DNA of 16,109 nucleotides, from contig CANMPU010000005.1 of the NCBI GenBank assembly GCA_947499755.1, positions 1-16,109 of the forward strand. The letters are read 5' to 3'. The DNA comes from Betaproteobacteria bacterium (GTDB lineage Bacteria > Pseudomonadota > Gammaproteobacteria > Burkholderiales > CANMPU01). Made by a program: the position numbers and the translations under genes. The notes below the pieces were generated by a model. The model was not told where the DNA came from. It ran no database searches and worked only from the letters and a program-made list of their open reading frames with translations. The first letter of the stretch is position 1; each line of letters starts with the position of its first letter. Shown one piece after another: positions 6,095-13,802 of this stretch.

Positions 6095-8386
6095 ATGATT
6101 GCACAGGAACTTGAAGTCAGCTTACACATGGCGTTCATGGACGCGCGGCAAAAGCGCCACGAATTCGTTACGGTGGAACATCTACTGTTAGCGATGCTGG
6201 ACAATCCCTCGGCGTCCGAGGTATTGCGTTCGTGCTCTGTCGACGTTGACGATCTACGTAAACAGTTGGCGGAATTTATTGCCGAACATACGCCTAAGAT
6301 AAATACCGAAGAAGGCGATACACAACCAACTTTGGGATTTCAACGAGTAATTCAGCGTGCGATTCTCCACGTTCAGTCATCTGGAAAAAAGGAAGTCACG
6401 GGGGCTAATGTTCTGGTTGCAATATTTGGTGAGAAAGATTCTCACGCGGTCTATTTTCTACATCAAAAAGGTATTACCCGATTAGATGCAGTGAATTTTA
6501 TTTCTCATGGCATTAGTAAAGTTTCTCAAACTGGAGGGTCTGGCAAGCTTGAGAGTGACGCCGAAGGCGATCACGAAGCAGCCGCAGGCGGCGCACTTGA
6601 AGCCTATGCCGTCAATCTTAACGCGTTGGCGACGGCGGGTAAGGTCGACCCGCTGATCGGTCGCGAGGTCGAGCTTGAGCGCGTTGTGCAAACGCTATGC
6701 CGTAGACGTAAAAACAATCCGCTCTTGGTTGGCGAGGCAGGTGTAGGCAAAACCGCTATCGCCGAAGGATTGGCGCGACGTATCGTTGATGGTGAAGTTC
6801 CGGAAATTTTGAGCAGTTGCCAAGTCTATTCATTGGATATGGGCGCACTACTCGCCGGCACAAAATATCGCGGCGATTTTGAACAACGATTGAAGGCGGT
6901 ATTAAAGCAGCTAGTCGATAATCCAAACAACATTCTCTTCATCGACGAGATCCATACCTTAATTGGTGCGGGTGCCGCCTCGGGCGGAACGCTCGATGCG
7001 TCAAATCTATTGAAACCTGCGTTGAGCAGTGGACAATTAAAATGTATCGGCGCGACGACTTATAATGAGTATCGTGGCGTGTTTGAGAAGGACCACGCGC
7101 TTGCGCGCCGCTTTCAGAAGATCGATGTAACCGAGCCGTCTATTGATGAAACGGTTGCCATCCTACAGGGATTAAAGTCGCGTTTCGAAGTTCACCATGG
7201 CGTCAAATATACGGCGTCGGCATTAAGTTCCGCAGCGCAACTTTCTGCACGCTATATAAATGACCGCCACTTACCCGATAAGGCGATCGATGTCATCGAC
7301 GAAGCCGGTGCCGCGCAACGTATATTGCCAAAATCAAAGCAAAAGAAAGTGATTAACAAACGCGAAATTGAAGAAATTATCGCGAAGATTGCGCGCATAC
7401 CGGCGCGCAGTATTTCTTCCGATGCCCGTGCAGCGTTAAAGACATTGGAACGTGATTTGAAAGCGGTGGTGTTTGGCCAAGATCGTGCCATCGAAGCACT
7501 TGCGGGCGCAATACGTATGGCGCGTAGTGGTCTGGGTAATCCGCAAAAGCCAACTGGGTCTTTCCTGTTTTCTGGTCCGACCGGTGTTGGAAAAACTGAG
7601 GTCGCGCGACAACTCGCTTATATTCTCGGTGTCGAGTTGATTCGCTTTGATATGTCGGAGTATATGGAACGCCATTCCGTTTCTCGATTGATTGGTGCGC
7701 CTCCAGGCTATGTGGGATTTGAGCAAGGTGGATTGATGACCGAAGCGGTTACTAAACAACCGTATGCTGTTCTGTTGCTCGACGAGATCGAGAAAGCTCA
7801 TCCGGACGTGTTTAATATCCTGCTACAAGTAATGGATCACGGTACGCTGACTGACAACAATGGCAGGAAGGCTGATTTTCGCAATGTCGTGCTTATCATG
7901 ACGACAAATGCCGGAGCTGATGCGCTTTCGAAATCGAAAATGGGATTCACGGCCTCGACTCAGGTCGGCGATGAGATGCAGGAAATTAAACGTATGTTTA
8001 GTCCAGAATTTAGAAATCGCTTAGACGCGATGATTTCGTTTGCGCCGCTCGACGAAGAAGTCATCATGCGCGTAGTAGATAAATTCCTCATGCAACTAGA
8101 AGAACAGTTGGAAGAGAAAAAAGTTGAGGCTAACTTCACATCGAAGCTGAAAGAGTTTTTGGCTAAGAAGGGGTATGACCCGCTTATGGGCGCGCGTCCG
8201 ATGGCGCGCTTGATACAGGATACGATACGTGCGGCGTTGGCGAACGAGTTACTATTTGGGAAACTCGTTGATGGCGGTAAAGTTACGGTAGATATCGACG
8301 ACGATGAAAAAATCCGCCTGGACTTCATTGCCACGCCAGTAAGGCCCATAGGTGGACTTAGCGCGGCGGCCGTGACTGACGTTTGA
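6095..8386 (+). CDS. clpA: ClpA, ATPase subunit of ClpAP protease
   Basis: 763 residues (758 in E. coli). The start at 6095 ([10 protein letters not shown]) matches the family; a longer in-frame start at 6071 lies inside clpS and lacks family support. It unfolds substrates and threads them into ClpP. The N-domain (1-145) binds ClpS. D1 has Walker A GEAGVGKT (213-220) and Walker B LFIDEIH (281-287). D2 has Walker A GPTGVGKT (494-501), Walker B LLLDE (560-564) and the pore-loop motif GYVG (538-541). The ClpP-docking loop reads MGF at 616-618, where E. coli has IGL. The C-terminal GARPM sensor 2 is present. GGAGGAAA lies about 9 nt upstream. A strong terminator follows. ClpP is not in the window. 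Confidence 0.98.
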   Translation: MIAQELEVSLHMAFMDARQKRHEFVTVEHLLLAMLDNPSASEVLRSCSVDVDDLRKQLAEFIAEHTPKINTEEGDTQPTLGFQRVIQRAILHVQSSGKKEVTGANVLVAIFGEKDSHAVYFLHQKGITRLDAVNFISHGISKVSQTGGSGKLESDAEGDHEAAAGGALEAYAVNLNALATAGKVDPLIGREVELERVVQTLCRRRKNNPLLVGEAGVGKTAIAEGLARRIVDGEVPEILSSCQVYSLDMGALLAGTKYRGDFEQRLKAVLKQLVDNPNNILFIDEIHTLIGAGAASGGTLDASNLLKPALSSGQLKCIGATTYNEYRGVFEKDHALARRFQKIDVTEPSIDETVAILQGLKSRFEVHHGVKYTASALSSAAQLSARYINDRHLPDKAIDVIDEAGAAQRILPKSKQKKVINKREIEEIIAKIARIPARSISSDARAALKTLERDLKAVVFGQDRAIEALAGAIRMARSGLGNPQKPTGSFLFSGPTGVGKTEVARQLAYILGVELIRFDMSEYMERHSVSRLIGAPPGYVGFEQGGLMTEAVTKQPYAVLLLDEIEKAHPDVFNILLQVMDHGTLTDNNGRKADFRNVVLIMTTNAGADALSKSKMGFTASTQVGDEMQEIKRMFSPEFRNRLDAMISFAPLDEEVIMRVVDKFLMQLEEQLEEKKVEANFTSKLKEFLAKKGYDPLMGARPMARLIQDTIRAALANELLFGKLVDGGKVTVDIDDDEKIRLDFIATPVRPIGGLSAAAVTDV

Positions 8387-8409
8387 GTTTAATTATTGCC
8401 AAGCACGAG

Positions 8410-8438
8410 ATGGCGGTCTTATGACCGCCATTTCTTTT
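8410..8438 (+). terminator. Terminator of clpS-clpA
   Basis: A perfect 9-bp stem (8410-8418 with 8423-8431) with a TTAT loop, followed by TTTCTTTT, 23 bp after the clpA stop. Confidence 0.92.
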
Positions 8439-8504
8439 GGTGCCTTAGGCGCGACATCCGATAAGTAAGCGAAACGCGTATATCCTGCTCGAGCCTTTAG
8501 CTTT

Positions 8505-9347
8505 TTACGGCGATTCAACTGGGCGTGCGCGATCGCTACTCCATTCGCTCCACGAGCCTGGGTAGAGTTTTGCTCCGGACATAGCAGCAATTTCCATCGC
8601 AAGCAGGTTGTGACACGCCGTGACGCCAGAACCGCATTGATGTACCACATTTGTAATTGGTGTCGTAGCGATAAGTTCAGTGAAACTCTGCTTCAGTTCT
8701 TTTGCCGATTTGAAACATCCGTCTACGTCAAGATTATCTCGAAAGAAGCGATTGCGCGCGCCAGGTATATGTCCACCTACACGATCCAAAGTTTCGCCTA
8801 TGCCACGAAATCGCTCTGGGCTGCGCGCATCTATGAGGCACATGTCAGGCTGATTTAGGTGTGCTTGTATATAACGCGCGTCAACGGTAGAAGCTTGTGG
8901 GGCGGGATCCAACTTCGTTGCATGGATGCTGGCTGCTGTTTGATCGACTGGGCGTTTTTCGCGCAACCATTTTTGCCATCCGCCATCGACGACGGCTACT
9001 CGCGCGTGGCCTAGCCAACGCAACATCCACCATAAGCGCGCTGCAAACATTCCGCCGGACGCATCGTACGCTACGACTTGCTTCGAGCTGTCGACACCGC
9101 ATTTTGCTAGTGTCAGTGCGAACACATCCGGGCGTGGTAAGGGGTGTCTACCGTTGTGTCCAGTTGTTGGCCCCGAAAGATCGTGGTCCAGATGAAGAAA
9201 CTGTGCCGACGGGATGTGCGATTTTTCGTAGTCCAATCTGCCAGCTTCTGGATCCGCTAAATCATGGCGACAATCGAACACGACCAGACGCTCGTTTCCC
9301 AGATGCGTCGCGAGCTCCGTGGTGGAGATTAGTGTGGAGTAGTCCAC
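8505..9347 (-). CDS. sseA: 3-mercaptopyruvate sulfurtransferase (SseA-type, two rhodanese domains)
   Basis: 280 residues with two rhodanese domains, as in SseA and thiosulfate sulfurtransferases. The inactive N-terminal domain (about 5-130) has VFDCRHDL and DGGWQKWL. The C-terminal domain (about 155-275) has LIDARSPERFRG and the active loop CGSGVTA at 238-244 with Cys238. CG[S/T]GVTA is the mercaptopyruvate signature; thiosulfate rhodaneses have CRKGVTA. It transfers sulfur from 3-mercaptopyruvate to thiophilic acceptors. The start is GTG at 9347, one base after the stop of the SpoIIAA-like gene, within a perfect hairpin and with no Shine-Dalgarno, so translation probably depends on coupling. 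It converges on clpA. Confidence 0.93.
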   Translation of the reverse strand: MDYSTLISTTELATHLGNERLVVFDCRHDLADPEAGRLDYEKSHIPSAQFLHLDHDLSGPTTGHNGRHPLPRPDVFALTLAKCGVDSSKQVVAYDASGGMFAARLWWMLRWLGHARVAVVDGGWQKWLREKRPVDQTAASIHATKLDPAPQASTVDARYIQAHLNQPDMCLIDARSPERFRGIGETLDRVGGHIPGARNRFFRDNLDVDGCFKSAKELKQSFTELIATTPITNVVHQCGSGVTACHNLLAMEIAAMSGAKLYPGSWSEWSSDRARPVESP

Positions 9348-9352
9348 ACTAA
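9329..9352. repeat. Perfect inverted repeat over the stop/start junction
   Basis: TTAGTGTGGA (9329-9338) and TCCACACTAA (9343-9352) form a 10-bp stem with a GTAG loop. On the minus-strand mRNA it covers the TAG of the SpoIIAA-like gene and the GTG of sseA. There is no T run, so it is not a terminator. It can sequester the sseA start unless ribosomes come through from upstream; it could also be a protein-binding site. Confidence 0.75.
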
Positions 9353-9702
9353 TTTACAGTTTCGTTAAGCCAGTTTAGCGCTTCGTTATCATCATCGAAT
9401 ACGATAATCTCTGCATCGACAAACGAGCGTGATATCCACGCGCTCCAAACTAACCACTGACTTTCAGTTACCACTGCAATTTTTTTGAAATCGTGCGAAT
9501 GCGCTCGGCTAAACTTGATTTCTTCCCATGCTACATCGATGGTGTAATCTAGCATGCCGCGTAGATCGAGCATGAGTGAGGGTTTTCCTTCGTTATGCAG
9601 CTGCTGCAGAATGTCCTTTTCAAATTCTTTAAAATCGGCGACGGTAAATTCCCCGAGCACCGTTGCGATCACCAGGTTTTGTTGCATTTGAATTGAAATC
9701 AT
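9349..9702 (-). CDS. SpoIIAA-like (STAS/SEC14-type) domain protein
   Basis: A 117-residue soluble protein that fits the SpoIIAA-like family (a STAS/CRAL-TRIO-like fold): VIATVLGEFTVADFKEFEKD at the N-terminus, the central strand SLMLDLRGML (about 42-51), then KIAVVTE and a final helix after VFDDDNEALNWLN. Family members are of unknown function; proposed roles are anti-sigma antagonist-like or small-ligand binding. The ATG at 9702 has AGGAA about 7 nt upstream. It starts 24 bp after the EamA stop and ends one base before sseA, so it is the middle of an operon and the translational driver of sseA. Confidence 0.82.
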   Translation of the reverse strand: MISIQMQQNLVIATVLGEFTVADFKEFEKDILQQLHNEGKPSLMLDLRGMLDYTIDVAWEEIKFSRAHSHDFKKIAVVTESQWLVWSAWISRSFVDAEIIVFDDDNEALNWLNETVN

Positions 9703-9726
9703 AGCGAATTCCTGTGTGGTTGCGGG

Positions 9727-10584
9727 TTAGGCTAATTTAGCAGCGTCGCTTGCCCGGCCAAATTGCATACTAAGTATGCCACTTGCAATAATCAACGCAA
9801 TACCCAGCCAACTTAGTGGGGAAAGAAACTCTTGCCATAGTATAACGCCAAGTAAACTTGCAAAGACGACCGTACTATACGCGAGACTACCTACGGTTAA
9901 GGTTTTTCCCGTTTGATAGGCGCGCGTCAGCGCAAGTTGTGCCAACGTTGCGCTTGCGCCTAGCCCTAATAATAGCCAAAGACTACTGAGATTAACACGG
10001 TGAAAATCGTGCGCCGCCATCCACAACCCCGCGCCTATGGTAGAAATGAGTGTGAAGTAAAACACTACGCGCCAATCTGGTTCGCCGGCCGCTCCTAGTC
10101 GTTTTATGTTCAAATACGCGAATCCGGCCAACACGCCTGAAAGTAAACCCATGATTCCGCCTAAGAGCTGATCCTTTCCAAATGTCGGTTGCAATAGTAG
10201 GACGACGCCAAGAAAACCCAAAATAAAAACGAGTACCATTACGCGGTTAAGGCGCTCTTTCAAAATGAGCGTCATTAATATGGCTAAAAACATTGGCGAG
10301 GTATAGTTTAGCGTCACGGCGGTTGCTAGCGGCAAGAGACTAATGCTGTAGAAAAACAACATCAGCGCTGCAAACCCAGATATCCCGCGTCCGCAATGCA
10401 TTTTCCAATTCTCAGTTGTAATTGGCAGGCGACGAAACTTGATGATCAAAAAAATGACGACCAAGCCGATGGCGGAACGGTAGAACACAAGCTCTGCCGC
10501 AGAAAAGTGTTCGGCACCCAATTTTACGAAAACGCCCATACACGCGAAGAGTAACCCCGCGACGATCATCCAACCCGCTTTCAT
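9727..10584 (-). CDS. EamA-family DMT transporter
   Basis: 285 residues with about ten hydrophobic segments in two EamA repeats (about 1-130 and 140-275), the layout of drug/metabolite exporters in the inner membrane. The first repeat has FYRSAIGLVV and LNYTSPMFLAILM; the second has LTRAYQTGKTLTVGSLAYS and LGVILWQEFLSPLSWLGIAL, both family hallmarks. Substrate is unknown; relatives export amino acids, nucleotide-like compounds or metabolites. The ATG at 10584 has no strong Shine-Dalgarno. It lies 100 bp after the Rieske oxygenase gene and 24 bp before the SpoIIAA-like gene. I see no convincing terminator on either side, so one transcript is plausible. Confidence 0.9.
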   Translation of the reverse strand: MKAGWMIVAGLLFACMGVFVKLGAEHFSAAELVFYRSAIGLVVIFLIIKFRRLPITTENWKMHCGRGISGFAALMLFFYSISLLPLATAVTLNYTSPMFLAILMTLILKERLNRVMVLVFILGFLGVVLLLQPTFGKDQLLGGIMGLLSGVLAGFAYLNIKRLGAAGEPDWRVVFYFTLISTIGAGLWMAAHDFHRVNLSSLWLLLGLGASATLAQLALTRAYQTGKTLTVGSLAYSTVVFASLLGVILWQEFLSPLSWLGIALIIASGILSMQFGRASDAAKLA

Positions 10585-10684
10585 GAGGCTAAGACGAAGC
10601 GCGCCGTCAGGGAAGGCGTTGTGATAATCAGTAACGCATGAGGGGCGGCTAGCAAAGTATTTCGCGCAATAGTGATAAATCTAT

Positions 10685-11803
10685 TTACGATTTGCGGGTT
10701 TCAAGCGACGATAAAATTTTGCGTCGTATAAATTCATGGAAATGTTGTAAACCATCTTCCATTGGAGACTGATAGGGTCCTACCTCATTGCGACCCTCCA
10801 AATAAAGCGCTTTCCTACCTTCGGTCATGCGATTGCAGATCACTTCATCTTCGAAGGCAGTTTCATGGTAAGCCAATTTTCCTGCATCGATAAATTCACG
10901 TTCAAATAATACGATGTCTTCGGGGTAGTAAAACTCAACGACGTTCGTGCAGGCTTCGGGGCCACGCGGCAGAACAGTGCTAATTACTAAAACGTGGGGA
11001 TACCATTCGATCATGATGTTCGGGTAGTACACCATCCACATTGCGCCGTATTTTGGCGTTTTCCCATTACAATATTTCAATACTTGTTCCTGCCATTTCG
11101 CGTAAACCGGTGTACCAGCCTTAGCGAGACTATTGTTTACCCCCACAGTTTGCGCGCAGGTCCAATCGTTAAAGTGCCACCTTAAATCTTCGCAAGTGAC
11201 GAAATTACTTAGTCCCGGATGAAATGGCGTGACGTGATAATCTTCTAGGTAAACCTCGATAAATGTTTTCCAATTGAAGGCGTAATCAACGATTTCGGTG
11301 CGGTCAAACATATAACCAGAAAAATTGATATCATCCGCAACACTGAGTGAAGACAGATCTTTTAAGATGTCGCGCCTAGCGGAAAATAGCATTCCGTTCC
11401 AGTTAACTAATGGTGTTGATTCGAGATCAAGACAAGGCTTGGCGGGAAAATGCGGCGCACCTAAGAGCTTGCCATCCAGTGCATAGGTCCAGTGATGTAA
11501 TGGGCACACGATATTTCTAGCATTTCCACGCCCCTGTAACAGAGTGGACTGACGATGACGGCAGATATTGCTAATGAGTTTTACTTCTTCTCCGGTGCGT
11601 ACCAGCGCACGCGCATTGCCTTGCCAGTCGAGGACATGGTAATCACCATTATTCGGCACCTGCAATTCGTGACCAAGGTACTGTGGGCCCTGGGCAAACA
11701 ACAACTTCTGTTCAATATCCGCAACGTGGCGACTAAAATACCAATCGATCGGCAATTGTGGCGATGTTTGCGCGAGTGCCGCGGCTTGAGCTAGATTGGA
11801 CAT
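10685..11803 (-). CDS. Rieske non-heme iron oxygenase, alpha subunit
   Basis: 372 residues. The Rieske domain (about 20-135) binds a [2Fe-2S] cluster through Cys81-x-His83 and Cys100-x2-His103. The catalytic domain holds Glu187, His190 and His195 in LEDYHVTPFHPG, and Asp319 in TAFEDEVI as the likely third iron ligand. Such enzymes hydroxylate or demethylate aromatic or quaternary ammonium compounds using electrons from a reductase. No reductase, ferredoxin or beta subunit is encoded nearby, so partners must come from elsewhere. The bridging residue is Glu (187) where dioxygenases such as naphthalene dioxygenase have Asp. Genes of this kind next to xseB-ispA recur in betaproteobacteria, with no settled substrate. 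The ATG at 11803 lacks a clear ribosome binding site. Confidence 0.9.
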   Translation of the reverse strand: MSNLAQAAALAQTSPQLPIDWYFSRHVADIEQKLLFAQGPQYLGHELQVPNNGDYHVLDWQGNARALVRTGEEVKLISNICRHRQSTLLQGRGNARNIVCPLHHWTYALDGKLLGAPHFPAKPCLDLESTPLVNWNGMLFSARRDILKDLSSLSVADDINFSGYMFDRTEIVDYAFNWKTFIEVYLEDYHVTPFHPGLSNFVTCEDLRWHFNDWTCAQTVGVNNSLAKAGTPVYAKWQEQVLKYCNGKTPKYGAMWMVYYPNIMIEWYPHVLVISTVLPRGPEACTNVVEFYYPEDIVLFEREFIDAGKLAYHETAFEDEVICNRMTEGRKALYLEGRNEVGPYQSPMEDGLQHFHEFIRRKILSSLETRKS

Positions 11804-11998
11804 ACTGGTAAATCTTTACGGTTAAAAGCTTAATAATTATATAATTATTGCCTACGATGGCTATCGGACGCAATCCCAATAGCGGCGAAAACAACCATAT
11901 TCTTAAAAAGAAATAAACACTGGACACTCGAGAACTATTTACAATAGCGGCGCGCGGTATGCGTGTCGCGTAGTTAAAAATAGCGCTTAGCTAAACGA
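11804..11998. promoter_or_regulatory. Divergent promoter region with an 18-bp AT palindrome
   Basis: The region between the Rieske gene and xseB holds a perfect 18-bp palindrome, AATAATTAT/ATAATTATT at 11832-11849. It carries a TATAAT on each strand (plus 11840-11845, minus 11841-11836). I find no good -35 box at the right distance for either direction. It may be an operator or an AT-rich promoter core. The minus-strand frame across this region is not convincing as a gene. Confidence 0.4.
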
Positions 11999-12241
11999 AT
12001 GACTAAACAAACAAAACAAACTAAACCGCTTTCTTTCGAAGAGGCAATGGCCGAATTGGAAGCGATCGTTGTCAGCATGGAAGGCGGACAATTGCCTTTA
12101 GAGCAATCGTTGGCGTCTTACAAACGCGGCGCGGAATTATTACAGCAATGTCAGAAAATTCTCCAAGATGCACAACAACAAGTCAAAATTCTAGAAGAAG
12201 AGTCCCTACGACAATTTTCCAGTGCAGAAGATAACGACTGA
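11999..12241 (+). CDS. xseB: Exodeoxyribonuclease VII small subunit
   Basis: 80 residues, the normal length. XseB binds XseA, and the complex degrades single-stranded DNA in both directions. The pattern LSFEEAMAELEAIVVSMEGG, then LPLEQSLASYKRGAELLQQC and a charged helical tail, is diagnostic. It forms two antiparallel helices. The first nine residues are a Lys/Thr/Gln repeat. The ATG at 11999 has no strong Shine-Dalgarno. Its last 20 bp overlap the ispA start. xseB-ispA is a common pair in proteobacteria; xseA is not in the window. Confidence 0.95.
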   Translation: MTKQTKQTKPLSFEEAMAELEAIVVSMEGGQLPLEQSLASYKRGAELLQQCQKILQDAQQQVKILEEESLRQFSSAEDND

Positions 12242-13124
12242 TTTCCTCGATTGGGTAAAGTCACACCAAGACAATATCGAGACGCGGCTGGCTGAATTAT
12301 TGCCCGCGGAAAATGTTGCGCCAGAAAAACTCCATTCTGCCATGCGCTATGCGGTATTGGGCGGCGGTAAACGCGTACGCCCATTACTAGCGTTTGCGGC
12401 GGGGGAACTCGTTAACGCAAAACTGGAGCAAGTCGCTTACGCAGCAGCAGCGGTAGAATTAATCCACGTCTATTCGCTAGTGCACGACGATTTGCCCTGT
12501 ATGGATGATGATATTTTGCGTCGTGGCAAGCCGACTTGTTACGTTAAATACGATGAAGCCACGGCGTTGTTGGTTGGCGATAGCCTACAAAGTTTGGCTT
12601 TCCAACTGATATCGCAGCCGCAGTTTCTTCGTAACGCAACGGCGCAATTGCAAATGGTTAATTTACTTGCGAGCGCATCTGGTTCATACGGGATGGCTGG
12701 CGGGCAGGATATAGATCTGGCGAGTGTCGGAAAAACGCTTTCGCGCTCCGAATTAGAATCTATGCACTCCTTTAAGACTGGCGCATTAATCAAGGCAGCT
12801 ATTTTGATGGGTGCATATTGTGGTGACCATGTGGAAAAAACGCACCTTATCCAGTTGGGAGTTTTTGCAGACCGTATCGGCTTAACGTTTCAAGTTGTGG
12901 ACGATGTGTTGGACGCGGAAGCGACTACCGAGAAATTAGGAAAAACAGCCGGCAAAGACGCGCAAAACAACAAGCCAACCTATGTCAGCTTGATGGGTGT
13001 GGGCGCGGCGAAAGAATTTGCCAAAAAGTTACATAGCGAAGCGACTCAAGCTCTGCAGCAATTTGGAGAGCAAGCACTGCGGCTACGTCAAATTGCCGAT
13101 TTTATTGTCTATCGAGATTCCTAG
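12222..13124 (+). CDS. ispA: Farnesyl diphosphate synthase (trans-polyprenyl synthase)
   Basis: 300 residues. It condenses DMAPP and two IPP to farnesyl diphosphate, the precursor of quinones and undecaprenyl phosphate. The first aspartate-rich motif DDLPCMD is at 89-95, with the two-residue spacing typical of bacterial (type II) enzymes. The second, DDVLD, is at 227-231. GGGKRVRP (47-54) and the GQDIDL loop are intact. The start is GTG at 12222, overlapping xseB by 20 bp; no ATG, GTG or TTG lies nearby in frame, so coupling is likely. In many relatives dxs follows ispA; here a convergent protease gene follows instead. The TAG stop is part of the terminator stem. Confidence 0.95.
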   Translation: MQKITTDFLDWVKSHQDNIETRLAELLPAENVAPEKLHSAMRYAVLGGGKRVRPLLAFAAGELVNAKLEQVAYAAAAVELIHVYSLVHDDLPCMDDDILRRGKPTCYVKYDEATALLVGDSLQSLAFQLISQPQFLRNATAQLQMVNLLASASGSYGMAGGQDIDLASVGKTLSRSELESMHSFKTGALIKAAILMGAYCGDHVEKTHLIQLGVFADRIGLTFQVVDDVLDAEATTEKLGKTAGKDAQNNKPTYVSLMGVGAAKEFAKKLHSEATQALQQFGEQALRLRQIADFIVYRDS

Positions 13125-13151
13125 CGAAAAACGTCACGCTAGTATTTTTTT
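13121..13151 (+). terminator. Terminator of xseB-ispA containing both convergent stop codons
   Basis: CTAGCG (13121-13126) pairs with CGCTAG (13137-13142) around a 10-nt loop, followed by TATTTTTTT on the plus strand. The left arm contains the ispA TAG (13122-13124). The right arm contains the protease stop (TAG on the minus strand, 13141-13139). Confidence 0.75.
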
Positions 13152-13792
13152 GTGAGCGTCATGCTATCACCATCACGTTTCATTTCTAGTCGTTTCAAAA
13201 AACTCATGCCTAATAACACGACAGGCAAACTACCGTCCCGATGCACCGAGCCCACGACATTATTGAGCGTAATGTCTCCGACTTTAACGACGTCGAGTTT
13301 GACGACGTATACCACAACCACACCATTTGCCGTTGAAGAGTAAGTACGCTCGCCTCTCGTGTAATCCACGCCTGCGCGCACCGCGTCTGCTGCGCTCATT
13401 GATACCATAGACGCGCCGGTATCTACAAAAAATTTTACGGTTGCGCCGTTGATCGTGCCTATGGTTGAAAAGTGGCCAGCCGAATCCGCGGTTAGCGTTA
13501 CGGTCTTATGCCCGGTGAATCCTTCAGCAGACGAAATTGTCTGGCCCATGGTCACGGTCTGGCGCTTTTCGTCGATTTCGAGTACTGCACTATCGCTTCG
13601 CGCGCTTATCAGTTTTACACCGTCTAGTGTGCTATCACCCACATGCAGTGTCCGGGGTCTGCCACTGTTTACGATGAGCACCGCCTTGCCGTTCGTGAGA
13701 CCGATAACGTTAACATCCGTCGCCATAGCACTCGGCAGCGGCGCAAGCGCGCAAAAAGAAGTTAATATAAACAACCGACGAACTAAACCCAT
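13139..13792 (-). CDS. Secreted retropepsin-like aspartic protease (clan AA)
   Basis: 217 residues from the ATG at 13792, which has AGGAGT about 5 nt upstream. The frame is open further upstream, but that part overlaps the amidotransferase gene and lacks family support. Residues 1-24 are a signal peptide (two Arg, hydrophobic core, SAMA cleavage site), so the mature protein is exported. A proline-poor N-terminal part (25-105) precedes a single-lobed aspartic protease domain. The active site FFVDTGASMVSMS has Asp124. The later LPVVLLGMSFLKRLEM holds the hydrophobic-Gly motif (Gly195). It would act as a dimer, like retroviral proteases. Such TIGR02281-like proteins are common in proteobacteria, with no firm role known to me. 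It converges on ispA and is divergent from the amidotransferase. Confidence 0.85.
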   Translation of the reverse strand: MGLVRRLFILTSFCALAPLPSAMATDVNVIGLTNGKAVLIVNSGRPRTLHVGDSTLDGVKLISARSDSAVLEIDEKRQTVTMGQTISSAEGFTGHKTVTLTADSAGHFSTIGTINGATVKFFVDTGASMVSMSAADAVRAGVDYTRGERTYSSTANGVVVVYVVKLDVVKVGDITLNNVVGSVHRDGSLPVVLLGMSFLKRLEMKRDGDSMTLTKKY

Positions 13793-13802
13793 CACTACTC
13801 CT

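Noticed and set aside
7252..8349. Several long minus-strand frames under clpA
   Set aside because: They are antisense shadows of clpA with no domain resemblance; clpA is complete and conserved.
11733..11927. Minus-strand frame of 64 residues upstream of the Rieske gene
   Set aside because: It overlaps the Rieske N-terminus and the AT palindrome in another frame and shows no domain or ribosome binding site.
13449..13802. N-terminal extension of the amidotransferase to 353 residues
   Set aside because: It is antisense to the protease coding region and has no resemblance to the amidotransferase family. The start at 13803 fits.
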